Source: Halodesulfovibrio sp. (GTDB lineage: Bacteria > Desulfobacterota > Desulfovibrionia > Desulfovibrionales > Desulfovibrionaceae). From it: DNA of 40,565 nucleotides. The DNA is taken from assembly GCF_015482765.1 (NCBI RefSeq), contig NZ_JADMLB010000019.1, positions 1-40,565 of the forward strand. The letters are read 5' to 3'. The position numbers and the translations under genes are program-made. Position 1 is the stretch's first letter; the number at the start of each line of letters is the position of its first letter. Shown here in pieces: positions 17,503 to 25,847 of the stretch. Below the pieces are notes generated by a model. That model was not told the DNA's origin. It did no database searches and was given only the letters and a program-made list of their open reading frames with translations.

Positions 17503-17808
17503 TTATATAAAATAAATTGCGTTACTTGGGCATTCTACAACGCAAGCACCACACTGCCTACATTTTCCGCTATCTATTCTGACAACTTTTTCCAATACAA
17601 TAGCATTATTCGGGCATATCTTTTGACATATTTTACATTGAATACAGCGGGTATGATCGACTGCTAAGGTCTTATGAGATGACGTATCTGCAGTGAATAT
17701 GTTTTGGCTACTGGCGAATACATGATTTATAGTATTCTCATGTCGCTTTTTGCATCTTTTTAAATAGTACTTTTTTCTTCCTTGTTTATTTCTACAGGTT
17801 CTCGACAT
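17503..17808 (-). CDS. 2x[4Fe-4S] ferredoxin with a basic N-terminal extension
   Basis: A 101-residue protein. The last 50 residues hold two cluster motifs, CIQCKICQKICPN and CRQCGACVVECPS, each CxxCxxCxxxCP, giving a bacterial-type dicluster ferredoxin that ends just after the second (AIYFI). The first 50 residues are odd: strongly basic (RKKYYLKRCKKRH) with no recognisable fold. The start lies 4 bp past the MFS gene stop, so it is co-transcribed. It could supply electrons to the DUF169 protein next door; that is position only. An internal start that drops the basic stretch cannot be excluded. Confidence 0.85.
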   Translation of the reverse strand: MSRTCRNKQGRKKYYLKRCKKRHENTINHVFASSQNIFTADTSSHKTLAVDHTRCIQCKICQKICPNNAIVLEKVVRIDSGKCRQCGACVVECPSNAIYFI

Positions 17809-17812
17809 AGCT

Positions 17813-18964
17813 TTATGCTCGTTGTTTAATCAAAAGCGCAAAAGAAATAGTCGCTGCAAATGCACAAAGTCCCCACGCGACAAAAAAGGGTTGTCTAAGT
17901 GAAGGTGACACACACATACTTCCAAGTGTATCCACGACAATAGGAGATAAAAATTGTCCTAAATAAAGCATACTACTCATTATCCCTAGTGCCCGAACAC
18001 TGTTACGAGGAGTAACCGTTGAGCGAATGGCATCCATCAAATGAGGAAACAAATACCCTTCTCCTACTCCAACCAAAAAAGTACCTAGGAATAGTATGAG
18101 CAGGTTGCTCGTTTCTCCTACAATCAACATTCCCAGCCCCATGACACAAATTGCTAAAAAAACTGCATAGCGCCCTGTAATATCTTGTATTGCTTGATAA
18201 TATAGACCCACAATAAAAGGCGCCCCTGTTGCAACTGCACATGCTACTCCAGAAGCAGTTGAGCTTCCCAACCCCGTCCCTTCTACAAATAAAGAGATAT
18301 TCAAAGGAACTGTGTAGAAAACAAGCATCAAAAGCAGCATGTAAAAACCATACAAATATGTCTTGAGTGGTAATGCTTCCTTTTTCTGACCTCGTGTCCC
18401 TTGAGTTGAAGGTTCAGGCAGCCAGAATAAAACAAGCATGAATGCAATCAAGGCAATTCCATAAACACCGAATGAATACCGCCATGAAAACAACGCAAGA
18501 GCCCCTGATATAAATTGCGCGCTCATCCCTCCAAAGTGATTTGCAGCACTAATTCGCCCCATCATTTGTTGAGCTTTGATTCCATGAAAAAAATTGGAAA
18601 CAAGGCCGGTTGAAATTGGCATGACAATACCAACGGCAACTCCTAATATCCCTCTAAAGAATAATAGAGTATAAAAGCTATTCGAAAATGCACCACCAAC
18701 GCCACCCAAAAAATATAGCGCTAACCCAACAAGAAGTAGAAAACGGCGCCCTAATCTATCGGCGATTTTCCCTATCAACAATGCGGTAGGTATAACGAGT
18801 AACGGTGGTAAAGTTACTATCAATTTAACCAGATCGGTTGAATATCCTGAAAATGTTTTTGCAAGGCTGGAGAGTGCTGGAGCTACAACAGCCCCTGCCA
18901 TTACCGTCAACAATGACACTGACAAAATAGCTGCTACAACTTTATTTTCTTCATTTTTCATCAT
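17813..18964 (-). CDS. Major facilitator superfamily transporter
   Basis: A 383-residue, about 12-helix inner-membrane protein. The MFS loop 2-3 motif appears as GKIADRLGRRFLLLVG near residue 65, and helix 5 has a GLVSNFF segment. The shape resembles drug:H+ antiporter (DHA1-like) exporters of about 390 residues. It is preceded by a MarR regulator whose stop lies 14 bp inside this gene, so it is probably MarR-controlled efflux. ATGATG starts at 18964/18961 with GGAAG upstream. The substrate is unknown. Confidence 0.88.
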   Translation of the reverse strand: MMKNEENKVVAAILSVSLLTVMAGAVVAPALSSLAKTFSGYSTDLVKLIVTLPPLLVIPTALLIGKIADRLGRRFLLLVGLALYFLGGVGGAFSNSFYTLLFFRGILGVAVGIVMPISTGLVSNFFHGIKAQQMMGRISAANHFGGMSAQFISGALALFSWRYSFGVYGIALIAFMLVLFWLPEPSTQGTRGQKKEALPLKTYLYGFYMLLLMLVFYTVPLNISLFVEGTGLGSSTASGVACAVATGAPFIVGLYYQAIQDITGRYAVFLAICVMGLGMLIVGETSNLLILFLGTFLVGVGEGYLFPHLMDAIRSTVTPRNSVRALGIMSSMLYLGQFLSPIVVDTLGSMCVSPSLRQPFFVAWGLCAFAATISFALLIKQRA

Positions 18965-19412
18965 GATTTTCTTCCATGTTACAGATAACTTGCTTTAAGA
19001 CTTTTTTAAAAACCTCAAGCTCTCCCTCCGAAATCCCCTTTTCTGCCTGAACCAGGTTTTGCTTTGCCAGTACCATCAGACTTTCTAATTCGGTCATACC
19101 TTTTACAGATAAGTAAATCCTTTTACTCCTCCGGTCTGTTGGGTCAGACTTCCGTAACACCAATTCTCGTTGTTCCAATCCATCAATAAGCTTCGTCATT
19201 GACGCTTTACTTTTGAACACACGTTCAGTCAGTTCCTGTTGGGTAAGCCCATCCGCCTGCCATAATGCAATCAGCACTTTCCACTGTTCAGCTGTAGCCA
19301 AACAGCCAGCACTTGAGAACTTTCTGTTCAATCCCAACCGCATAAGCTGTGAAGCCCTTGCCAGTAATACACCGGTAGAATTTGCCACATCGTATTTCAT
19401 CTTTTCTGTCAC
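18951..19412 (-). CDS. MarR-family transcriptional regulator
   Basis: A 153-residue winged-helix repressor-type protein. AEQWKVLIALWQADGLTQQE, then RVFKSKASMTKLIDGLEQRE (recognition helix) and KSDPTDRRSKRIYLSVKG (the DxRxxR wing) are diagnostic of MarR. It probably senses a small hydrophobic compound and controls its own operon (MFS, ferredoxin, DUF169), and perhaps the divergent permease. The start is uncertain: TTG 19415, GTG 19412 and ATG 19400 are in frame; AAGGA favours GTG. A 24-bp near-palindrome lies 22 bp upstream. Confidence 0.9.
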   Translation of the reverse strand: MTEKMKYDVANSTGVLLARASQLMRLGLNRKFSSAGCLATAEQWKVLIALWQADGLTQQELTERVFKSKASMTKLIDGLEQRELVLRKSDPTDRRSKRIYLSVKGMTELESLMVLAKQNLVQAEKGISEGELEVFKKVLKQVICNMEENHDEK

Positions 19413-19434
19413 CAATCCTTTTTAGTTAATTAGC

Positions 19435-19458
19435 ATATAGTCAACTAGTAAACTATAT
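19435..19458. promoter_or_regulatory. Near-palindromic operator between the MarR gene and the divergent permease
   Basis: ATATAGT and ACTATAT arms flank a 10-nt centre that itself contains ACTAGT, so 20 of 24 positions are self-complementary. This size and symmetry fit a MarR dimer site. It occupies the only 82 bp between two divergent genes and could control both. Confidence 0.6.
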
Positions 19459-19494
19459 ACCAGCTACAGGCAACAACTATTCCATATCATTGAA

Positions 19495-20862
19495 TTGAAC
19501 TCTCTCTCATTACGTCAAAATCCCAAGCATTCTTTTAAAACCGTAGAGAATAATGACAACTCAAAACTTGATTTCACCCCCTTAGTTCATGTTACACTCT
19601 TGTTCATTCCAACGTTAACCGCATGGTATCTATTTTATGGAACATGCGACGTTTGCGAGGTGAAAATGCTTTCGAGTGCCCTGTTAGCAATTGGTTTTCT
19701 ACTTTCGCCAAGAGCGTTTATGATTTCAGGTAGCGGCATAGGGTTGGCTGCCAACTGGTACATTGCCATCGTGGCTTTACTTTTCATAACGCACCTTGCG
19801 ACGCTTCCTGCTATCAAGCTCAGCGATAAAAGCTCCAATGCTGGTCTGTTGGAGTCGTTTGGCTACGGATTGCGCTTTTTTACACTGGTTTTCTTTTCAT
19901 GCTCAATTTTGGGAATTGCCGGTTACGCATTCAACGAAGTCTTCCTGTATTGGTTCCCGAACTTTCTTTTCAGTTTCATTATAGTAGCATGCTCATTCTT
20001 CACCAGCCTACTGTCTTTAAAGAACATAAAACGAATTCAACTCACTGTGGTCACAGCCATACTATTAGGTATCACGACTCTTTCCATTGCTTCGCTCTGG
20101 GCTCCATCCCCAAAAAACGCTGCGTTACCAGACTTCTTCCTGCCTTATGGAACAGCACCTTTCTCTGATGGACTTTTCTTAATGGCTCCTCTTCTTGTCG
20201 GTTATGAGCTTTTTGCAACTTCTTCTGCAAAAAACAAAACAAGCACAAAGTCGTATGTGCTTGCTCTTGGTATCGCAGTCTTCTTTCTGTCCATATTCGC
20301 CTACGCTGCACTGTGCGTTTCAGGAACAGAAAAACTCGCAGACTCAACGGTTCCTTATATGATTGGTGCAAGAAAAATTCTGGGACAAACTGGTCGTTAT
20401 ATAATGGGAGGCATCATCATATTAGGGAGTTATGTTGCCTTCAACACTACCCTTCAATTCCTCAAATCTCCTTTAATTACTTTTATGAATTCGCATTCGT
20501 TAACTCTCATTCCAAACAGTGAACTGGGAAGGCAGGTGATTGCAACGGCCATACCTGTTTTGACCGTTTCTGTACTACTTCTTCAGGGCTATGCTGGCGA
20601 GCCCATAACCGAATCATACATTGCCGGAGGCTTTGCGCTTTGGTTTATCTATTATGGTGTAAACACAGCCTCAGCCATCAATCACACAGGCTCTTTCTAC
20701 ATTAATATGCTAAAAACATCGGGCATAGTCTCATGTCTGTACCTTGCATACGCAACACTTCAACTCCCTGAACATCCATTTAAAGGACTTTTTATAGCTG
20801 CGTTTGTTTCCATAATTATCGTGTTGCTGAGCATAATCCTCAGGAGAAGGTTGTTACCCTAA
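19495..20862 (+). CDS. APC-superfamily-like amino acid permease
   Basis: A 455-residue, 11-12-helix inner-membrane protein. The N-terminal region has a GSGIG loop (AFMISGSGIGLAANWYIA) resembling the unwound first helix of APC-fold permeases; the rest is hydrophobic with few recognisable motifs. I cannot name the substrate. The frame opens with a TTG at 19495 and no clear ribosome site; the first in-frame ATG lies deep in the protein, so the TTG or an unrecognised start is used. A selenocysteine rhodanese follows 44 bp downstream and is probably co-transcribed. Confidence 0.7.
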   Translation: MNSLSLRQNPKHSFKTVENNDNSKLDFTPLVHVTLLFIPTLTAWYLFYGTCDVCEVKMLSSALLAIGFLLSPRAFMISGSGIGLAANWYIAIVALLFITHLATLPAIKLSDKSSNAGLLESFGYGLRFFTLVFFSCSILGIAGYAFNEVFLYWFPNFLFSFIIVACSFFTSLLSLKNIKRIQLTVVTAILLGITTLSIASLWAPSPKNAALPDFFLPYGTAPFSDGLFLMAPLLVGYELFATSSAKNKTSTKSYVLALGIAVFFLSIFAYAALCVSGTEKLADSTVPYMIGARKILGQTGRYIMGGIIILGSYVAFNTTLQFLKSPLITFMNSHSLTLIPNSELGRQVIATAIPVLTVSVLLLQGYAGEPITESYIAGGFALWFIYYGVNTASAINHTGSFYINMLKTSGIVSCLYLAYATLQLPEHPFKGLFIAAFVSIIIVLLSIILRRRLLP

Positions 20863-20906
20863 AAATATCTGGTACAATGAAACAAAAAATTCATGGAGAA
20901 ATTACT

Positions 20907-21299
20907 ATGAAGCCAATCAGACTAGCCGCCTTGGTCATAATGATCTTGGCGTTTGTAGCTACGGCATTTGCCGTCGATGTACAGCGGATAGACAAAGATA
21001 CGCTAAAGGCAGACATGAGTTCATACATCATAGTTGATGTGCGTACTGGATCTGACTGGAAAGGAAGCGAATTTAAAATTCAAGGAGCCGTACACCCTAA
21101 GGGCAACATTGTAGATTTTGCCAAAAGCAAAGGATGGGCAAAAGATGCAAAAATTGTTTTCTATTGTGCTTGACCTAGTGAGCATACAAGCGTCCGTGAG
21201 GCGCAGAAATTAATTGATGCAGGCTACAAAAATGTTTTCGCTCTGACTGGCGGCTGGAGAGACTGGTATAGAAACAAATATCCAGTTGAAGAAAAGTAG
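20907..21299 (+). CDS. Exported selenocysteine rhodanese-like protein, UGA read as Sec
   Basis: With the TGA at 21171-21173 read as selenocysteine this is a 130-residue protein. A signal peptide (MKPIRLAALVIMILAFVATA, cleavage near AFA-VDVQ) sends it to the periplasm. The rhodanese fold shows DVRTGSDWKGSEFKIQGAVH and the active loop FYCAUPSEHTSVREAQKLI; ordinary members have CACP there, so U89 replaces the second Cys of a CxC pair. The frame continues in register to LTGGWRDWYRNKYPVEEK and stops at 21297-21299. GGAGA precedes the ATG at 20907, preferred over the ATG at 20877. Automatic callers would truncate it at 98 residues. A thiol/persulfide transfer or reductase role is likely. Confidence 0.9.
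21190..21204 (+). promoter_or_regulatory. SECIS-like hairpin of the rhodanese selenoprotein
   Basis: Starting 16 nt after the UGA, GCG-U-CC pairs with GG-CGC around a GUGA loop, leaving a single bulged U in the 5' arm. Short stem, bulged U, G at the loop start and the UGA-to-loop distance (22 nt) agree with bacterial SECIS rules. Confidence 0.65.
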
Positions 21300-21354
21300 A
21301 TTTAAAAACATCAGATTTGCCCCTAGGGGCAGTCTAGTTTTTTAGAAGATAGAA

Positions 21355-21387
21355 GAAAAAGCGATAGTCTTAGACTATCGCTTTTTC
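21355..21387 (+). terminator. Rho-independent terminator after the rhodanese selenoprotein gene
   Basis: GAAAAAGCGATAGTC and GACTATCGCTTTTTC form a perfect 15-bp stem with a 3-nt loop, followed by TTTCTTTC. A 12-bp palindrome GCCCCTAGGGGC lies just upstream at 21319-21330. Confidence 0.85.
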
Positions 21388-21662
21388 TTTCTTTCGCTAT
21401 ATTTTTTCACCTACATTTGAACCTAAAAAAAAATGCATAGATAAAACTTTGTTTATTTATAAAGCAATTCAACATGACATCCCAACATTCTCTTACCAAC
21501 TACATTTTAATATAAAAATTGATATAGCGAACTGTCCCAGTATACGTTTTTTAAATTATTAGATATGGATAACAGGATGTTAAGACAATAAATGAGCATA
21601 AAATTATCTATTTTTTAATTAAGAATTCCATATGCAAACCGATAAATACAATAGGAGGCTTC
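21388..21662. other. AT-rich intergenic region upstream of an orphan gene
   Basis: Long A and T runs, no supported gene. It must hold the promoter of the 21663 gene, but no clear -35/-10 pair stands out. Confidence 0.4.
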
Positions 21663-22277
21663 ATGCGAATCAACCTATTGAACAATTCCTTATTGGCGCA
21701 ACAGCCCATGTTGAAATCTATAGCTTCACAACGAGGCGAACTAGTTAAGTCTAGCAGTGAAACGATTACAACTTCCTCTATCGATACTGCTGCTCAACAA
21801 ATTCTTAGCCAAACAGATACAGTAAAAGTCACCCCTGTATATCTTACAAACGCTATGGCTCAAGGAGAAAACGCACTACTAAACGAAGTTATTTCGTTGA
21901 AAAATGAGCGTGACCAAAAAATAGCCGAAATAGTAAGCTGTGGCATTGAACCAACAAAAGCCAAGTACTTAGTTTCCTCAAAACAGGGAGTAAAAGGCTT
22001 AGCAGTTTTGAAGGAGTACAAATCTCAAAAAGCCGATGAGGTTATTGCAAACAGCACAAAAGACACAGAGAATCAGCAAGCTGAAACTTCTGAAGAGATG
22101 GTTGAAGAGCAAGTAGAAGTAACCAAAACAGACCCTACTTCTGGAGAGCAAGTTAAAGAAGTGCGAGTAGTAAAAAAGGTGCGCACAACAGCTACGCGTC
22201 CGTCTTCTAGTGAAATAGATATGAAAGTTCTGTCTTCAAATGCAGTTAAAGGACAGCATGTTAATATTACTGTTTAA
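21663..22277 (+). CDS. Hypothetical protein, hydrophilic, unknown family
   Basis: A 204-residue protein I do not recognise. It starts with a strong AGGAGG at 6-nt spacing, which supports real translation. There is no signal peptide or membrane segment. The N-terminus is Ser/Gln-rich, the middle (about 60-125) looks helical with alternating charge, and an acidic stretch at about 137-150 (ETSEEMVEEQVEVTK) precedes a basic stretch (KEVRVVKKVRTTATR) near 167-182. It could be a flagellar or secreted substrate-type protein, since the N-terminus is polar and unstructured; this is speculation. It stands alone between a terminator and an AraC gene on the other strand. Confidence 0.7.
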   Translation: MRINLLNNSLLAQQPMLKSIASQRGELVKSSSETITTSSIDTAAQQILSQTDTVKVTPVYLTNAMAQGENALLNEVISLKNERDQKIAEIVSCGIEPTKAKYLVSSKQGVKGLAVLKEYKSQKADEVIANSTKDTENQQAETSEEMVEEQVEVTKTDPTSGEQVKEVRVVKKVRTTATRPSSSEIDMKVLSSNAVKGQHVNITV

Positions 22278-22472
22278 GCTTTTCGCTTATCATGATGAAT
22301 TGAGACGTGGACACGTTCTGTGGACCAATTCACCTGCGTTTATATGCCCTGCTAATGAGTATATTGTATTACCACAACAGGCTCAACGCGAAAAACACTT
22401 TCCACATATGACGTGAGACTTATCTAAAAAGTTATTCAATGATAGATAGCTGTTAAAACAATATTACACATC

Positions 22473-23390
22473 TCATCTCAACGTATGTCCCTTGCGAAAC
22501 TCAGTAGGCGTAACCCCCTGCTTCTTTTTAAATAACCGTGAAAAATATTGGGGATACTCAAAGCCCAAGCGATACGCGATCTCCGTAACAGTCAAATTAG
22601 GAGACATGAGCAGCTCCTTTGCAACATCAAGCAAATGGAGATGAATATGATCAAGTGCCGACTTCCCCGTTTCTATCTTAAGAGAGTCGCTCAGGTAACC
22701 AGAAGAAATCCCCAGTCTATCTGCTATGCCTTGTACACTGGGAAGTCCCGTGTCCTCAAGACGCTCAGCACTAAATTCATTACTTAACACGTTGTTCAAC
22801 TTATCATACATTCCTCCTACCATTTCCAATCTGTATAGGAACTGTCTTCTATAGAAGCGTTCTATATATTGAAGCAACGTTTGCAAGTGTGACAATAAAA
22901 TACCTTTACTGAGCGAATCATACGAATCATTATACTCTAAGAGCATTGCCTCAAGAACTGAGTCGATGAGCTTTTCTTCTTTTTCTGAGATATGAAGAGC
23001 TTCATTTACCGAATAAGAAAAAAAGTGATATTTCTTAATGCTACGTTGTAGCTGATGGCCTAACAAAAATTCTTTATCAAAACTTATATGCGTTGCTTTA
23101 GAACTGACAACAAGCCTATCAAACACAACCCGCTGGCCGGGAGCTGTTAAAATAATACTCCCATTTTGACAGTCGTACTTCGATTGCCCATAAAGTAACT
23201 GTCCGCCTACCACTTTTTTCAATGAAATTGTATAAAAGTCGCAAGTAATGGCTACTGGCTCAAAACAACTATCCTTAGAAGCACTATTGCTGGTTTGCGT
23301 TTGATTAATGGCAAACATTGGGTGATTGGGGGAAGGGATACCTATATACCGATAAAGCTCTTCGATCGTTTTAAAATGATGCTCATTCAT
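22473..23390 (-). CDS. AraC-family transcriptional regulator with AraC_N domain
   Basis: A 305-residue regulator. Residues about 30-185 match the AraC_N cupin-like domain of the PF06719 type (FEPVAITCDFYTISLKKVVGG and the following VV-SKATHISF). The C-terminal pair of helix-turn-helices is clear: VQGIADRLGISSGYLSDSLK and LTVTEIAYRLGFEYPQYFSRLFKKKQGVTPTEFR. I chose the ATG at 23390 because GGAG lies 5 nt upstream. Such regulators often control a nearby oxidoreductase or hydrolase; here the exported hydrolase gene lies just upstream on the same strand, 54 bp away, with a hairpin between. Confidence 0.9.
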   Translation of the reverse strand: MNEHHFKTIEELYRYIGIPSPNHPMFAINQTQTSNSASKDSCFEPVAITCDFYTISLKKVVGGQLLYGQSKYDCQNGSIILTAPGQRVVFDRLVVSSKATHISFDKEFLLGHQLQRSIKKYHFFSYSVNEALHISEKEEKLIDSVLEAMLLEYNDSYDSLSKGILLSHLQTLLQYIERFYRRQFLYRLEMVGGMYDKLNNVLSNEFSAERLEDTGLPSVQGIADRLGISSGYLSDSLKIETGKSALDHIHLHLLDVAKELLMSPNLTVTEIAYRLGFEYPQYFSRLFKKKQGVTPTEFRKGHTLR

Positions 23391-23411
23391 ATCTTCTCCC
23401 ATACAAATGTA

Positions 23412-23436
23412 CCAGCCTCCACACAGTGAAGGCTGG
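23412..23436 (-). terminator. Hairpin between the hydrolase and araC-type genes
   Basis: CCAGCCT-c-CAC and GTG-a-AGGCTGG pair around a 3-nt loop, 8 bp past the hydrolase stop. There is no T run on either strand, so it may only attenuate or stabilise the transcript. Confidence 0.45.
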
Positions 23437-23444
23437 CAATCTTT

Positions 23445-24476
23445 CTACCTTCCGTATTGCAAAAAGAAGTTAGTCATCTTTGCAATAGCTCGGTCAACAT
23501 CTTTATCAATGTCATAAAGTGAAACGTGCCCTGCGCTTTCTACTTCATACAACTCTTTCGGCTCACTGGCAGCCTCATAAAAAACAACAGTCAGAGGACC
23601 AGTGCTATTCATTGCTTTACTCCCATATATTCCTAAATATGGAGTATACAAATTAGGAGCCATTGCGACTGCATTGTAACGAGGATAGTCTTCGTGTACA
23701 AACATTGGTCCTTTATGAGTGTAATTAGGATATGTCTCTTTTCCACCCCGTTTCGTCATATAGAAGTTATACCCTTCTTTATTAACTTCTAGGGCGCTTT
23801 CTGCCGGCTTTGTCTCAAGACCTAATAAATCCACATTTTCTTGCACGCCAGTTTCATAATACTTCTGATGTGCTTCGTTTGCCACCTGTAATGCTGCAAC
23901 GGCCTGTTTACGACTTACAGTTGCAAAAAAACTTGCTTGATTATTCAGCATACCACTGACTGTCGCAATCGCTTTTAAACGTTTGTCCGTTAAAGCTGTC
24001 GTAACAATGTGAGTCGCACCAGCACAAATGCCGAGGCCGTACAAACGTTCTCGATCTACAAAGCTATGCATCCGCAAAAAGCTAATTGCATCAGAAATCC
24101 CTTCCAAAAAAGCTGGAGTATATTCATAAGAACGCAGCTCACCTTCACTTTCGCCATATCCTTTATGGTCAAAAGCAAATGCAATAAATCCGTTAGCTGC
24201 CAGTTTAGTACCGTATACACTACCCGTTTGCTCCTTTATTTGATTAAAAGGAGGTGTAATAACAACGGTCGGATATTGCTTTTCTAACGAAAACCCTTCA
24301 GGAAGAAACAATAAACCCGAAAGCTTAACTCCTTGGCTTTGAAAAAAGATGTGATTCTTTCCAGAATTCAACTGCAATGGCTCCATCATAAACTCCTTAT
24401 TTGCTGTCTCTGCATATGTACCTACTGCTATTGCCAAAACAAAAACAAAGGCTGCGAGTATAGTTAACTTTTTCAT
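23445..24476 (-). CDS. Exported alpha/beta hydrolase with Cys nucleophile elbow
   Basis: A 343-residue protein with a signal peptide (MKKLTILAAFVFVLAIAVGT, cleavage near TYA-ET). The alpha/beta-hydrolase core has PTVVITPPFNQ, AFDHKGYGESEG and the elbow GLGICAGATH, in which Cys151 replaces the usual Ser of GxSxG, as in dienelactone hydrolase and YcjY-like proteins. The late SAGHVSLYD supplies the catalytic His near 323. The substrate is unknown. Export to the periplasm is unusual for the dienelactone-type branch but common for these YcjY-like enzymes in Proteobacteria. It precedes an AraC regulator on the same strand. Confidence 0.85.
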   Translation of the reverse strand: MKKLTILAAFVFVLAIAVGTYAETANKEFMMEPLQLNSGKNHIFFQSQGVKLSGLLFLPEGFSLEKQYPTVVITPPFNQIKEQTGSVYGTKLAANGFIAFAFDHKGYGESEGELRSYEYTPAFLEGISDAISFLRMHSFVDRERLYGLGICAGATHIVTTALTDKRLKAIATVSGMLNNQASFFATVSRKQAVAALQVANEAHQKYYETGVQENVDLLGLETKPAESALEVNKEGYNFYMTKRGGKETYPNYTHKGPMFVHEDYPRYNAVAMAPNLYTPYLGIYGSKAMNSTGPLTVVFYEAASEPKELYEVESAGHVSLYDIDKDVDRAIAKMTNFFLQYGR

Positions 24477-24779
24477 TTGTAATCCTTTTACATGTAGTTA
24501 ACTTCAATCTAAGAACGACTCTATGCGTAGCCAGCTATAAGAGCGATAAACAAACCACGTGAATACGAACACAAATCACATATGAGCAACTACTCCACCC
24601 GATCTTAACTAAAACAATTGAATGAACCTTTCCCCAAGCCTTCCTATACGACTTTGCTCAATAGTTTTCCTGAAGGCGACTTCAATTTATTGAAGCATTT
24701 CAGCTTGCAAAACAAGAAGAGGCCATCCATTACAATGGATGGCCTCTTCTTTGTCTCTAAATGGGCAAATAAATCGAGT
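24477..24779. other. Intergenic region with the SMR gene terminator
   Basis: 303 bp without a supported gene. It holds the hydrolase promoter side and, at 24715-24750, a strong terminator. A small CTTCAA/TTGAAG hairpin at 24680-24695 lies next to it. Confidence 0.5.
24715..24750. terminator. 16-bp perfect hairpin terminator of the SMR pump gene
   Basis: AGAAGAGGCCATCCAT and ATGGATGGCCTCTTCT pair perfectly around TACA, with T-rich sequence after it on the minus strand, 30 bp past the SMR stop. Confidence 0.85.
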
Positions 24780-25112
24780 TTAATGCACAATAGTTTTAGA
24801 GAAATAGTTAATTATACATACCCCTAAAAGGATAAACATCATCCCGACAACAGCGGGAAAATCGGGAATTTGGTTATATAAAATAACGCTTGTAAGTGTA
24901 ACCAAAACAATACCTAATCCACACCAGATGGCATACGCCACCCCAACAGGCATCGTTTTAAGTACAAGTGAAAAAAAATAAAAAGTGGCAATATAGCCAC
25001 CAATAACAACAAGGCTCGGCACTAGTTTTGTGAAACCGTCTGAAGCCTTTAAGGCGCTAGTTGCTATTACCTCTAGCACTATTGCCAAAGTAAGATGTAC
25101 GTAAGCTGTCAT
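24780..25112 (-). CDS. EmrE/QacE-type small multidrug resistance (SMR) transporter
   Basis: A 110-residue, four-helix inner-membrane protein, the usual SMR length. The essential Glu of helix 1 is in AIVLEVIATSALKASDGFT, the helix 3 substrate motif is GVAYAIWCGLGIVLVTL (EmrE: AYAIWSGVGIV), and the end NYFSKTIVH parallels EmrE. Members work as antiparallel dimers exchanging protons for quaternary ammonium compounds or other cationic drugs; the Gdx guanidinium exporters are the main alternative, but the helix 3 sequence favours EmrE. Single gene with its own terminator. Confidence 0.92.
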   Translation of the reverse strand: MTAYVHLTLAIVLEVIATSALKASDGFTKLVPSLVVIGGYIATFYFFSLVLKTMPVGVAYAIWCGLGIVLVTLTSVILYNQIPDFPAVVGMMFILLGVCIINYFSKTIVH

Positions 25113-25668
25113 TATTATCTTTCATTCATTACTGTTCATTAGGTGACTTGAAATTTTGCAACTACCTGTACGCTGCTAACCTCAAGTTAATGGCCATTCA
25201 ACTTTCCAAAGGATTATGGGGAACTCTAATACATTAGACAAGATAATTTTATTTCTTTACTTACCGTTACAACTTGTAAGCGCTCTCCGTGAAACGCTTT
25301 TTTACAAAAATATATCCCGTTACGAAATCATGACACAGTCCACCTTGACTTGAGCAGCATCCCCCTTAATCGCATCACCATATTTATACATGCAAAAGGC
25401 ATCTTTTTCGCTATAACTATCTGATTCTTGGTAAAAACTTTTTTTACTGCGTGTGTTACATGGCATTCTTCTTTAGTAACTCTAGAATAGGTAACACAGC
25501 ACCATTACCTGCCTGAACTTTTGTCGAAACACTCATTCAAGTTCCCACATAAAATTTCGTCTTTCATTTTACCGTGACTTTCCACTCATTGTTCCTGACG
25601 CGATCCTTCATGCTCTACCTATGTTGTGACACTTACACCTCACCTTCCAATTGAGCAAAAAAATGATT

Positions 25669-25696
25669 TTGATTCAAAAAAATATTCGCTTATACT
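25669..25696 (+). promoter_or_regulatory. Putative sigma70 promoter of fbpABC
   Basis: TTGATT, a 16-nt spacer and TATACT make a good sigma70-type pair about 200 bp before fbpA. The -35 region overlaps TGATTTTGATTCA, an AT-rich half-symmetric stretch that could be a second Fur contact. Confidence 0.4.
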
Positions 25697-25847
25697 TTCA
25701 AGTGATTGCAGATATCACATTTCTACCTGCTTTATTCTTTTCCGTTTTATCTCTCTAATAATTAAAATCTTTTTCAGAAAATATATCTTTTGGAAGTATA
25801 TGCTCACTTCTTATTTTTTAGTTTGACTCACAAAACACTTTATGATC

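Noticed and set aside
24618-24827. 69-codon plus-strand frame between the hydrolase and SMR genes
   Set aside because: It reads through the terminator hairpin and into the SMR gene on the opposite strand; no ribosome site.
25113-25260. Guanidine (ykkC or mini-ykkC) riboswitch before the SMR gene
   Set aside because: No paired ACGR-loop hairpins or ykkC conserved core were found, and the pump resembles EmrE rather than Gdx.
25626-25826. 66-codon plus-strand frame in the fbp promoter region
   Set aside because: It lies over the likely promoter, has no Shine-Dalgarno and a random-looking Phe/Ile/Lys composition typical of AT-rich DNA.
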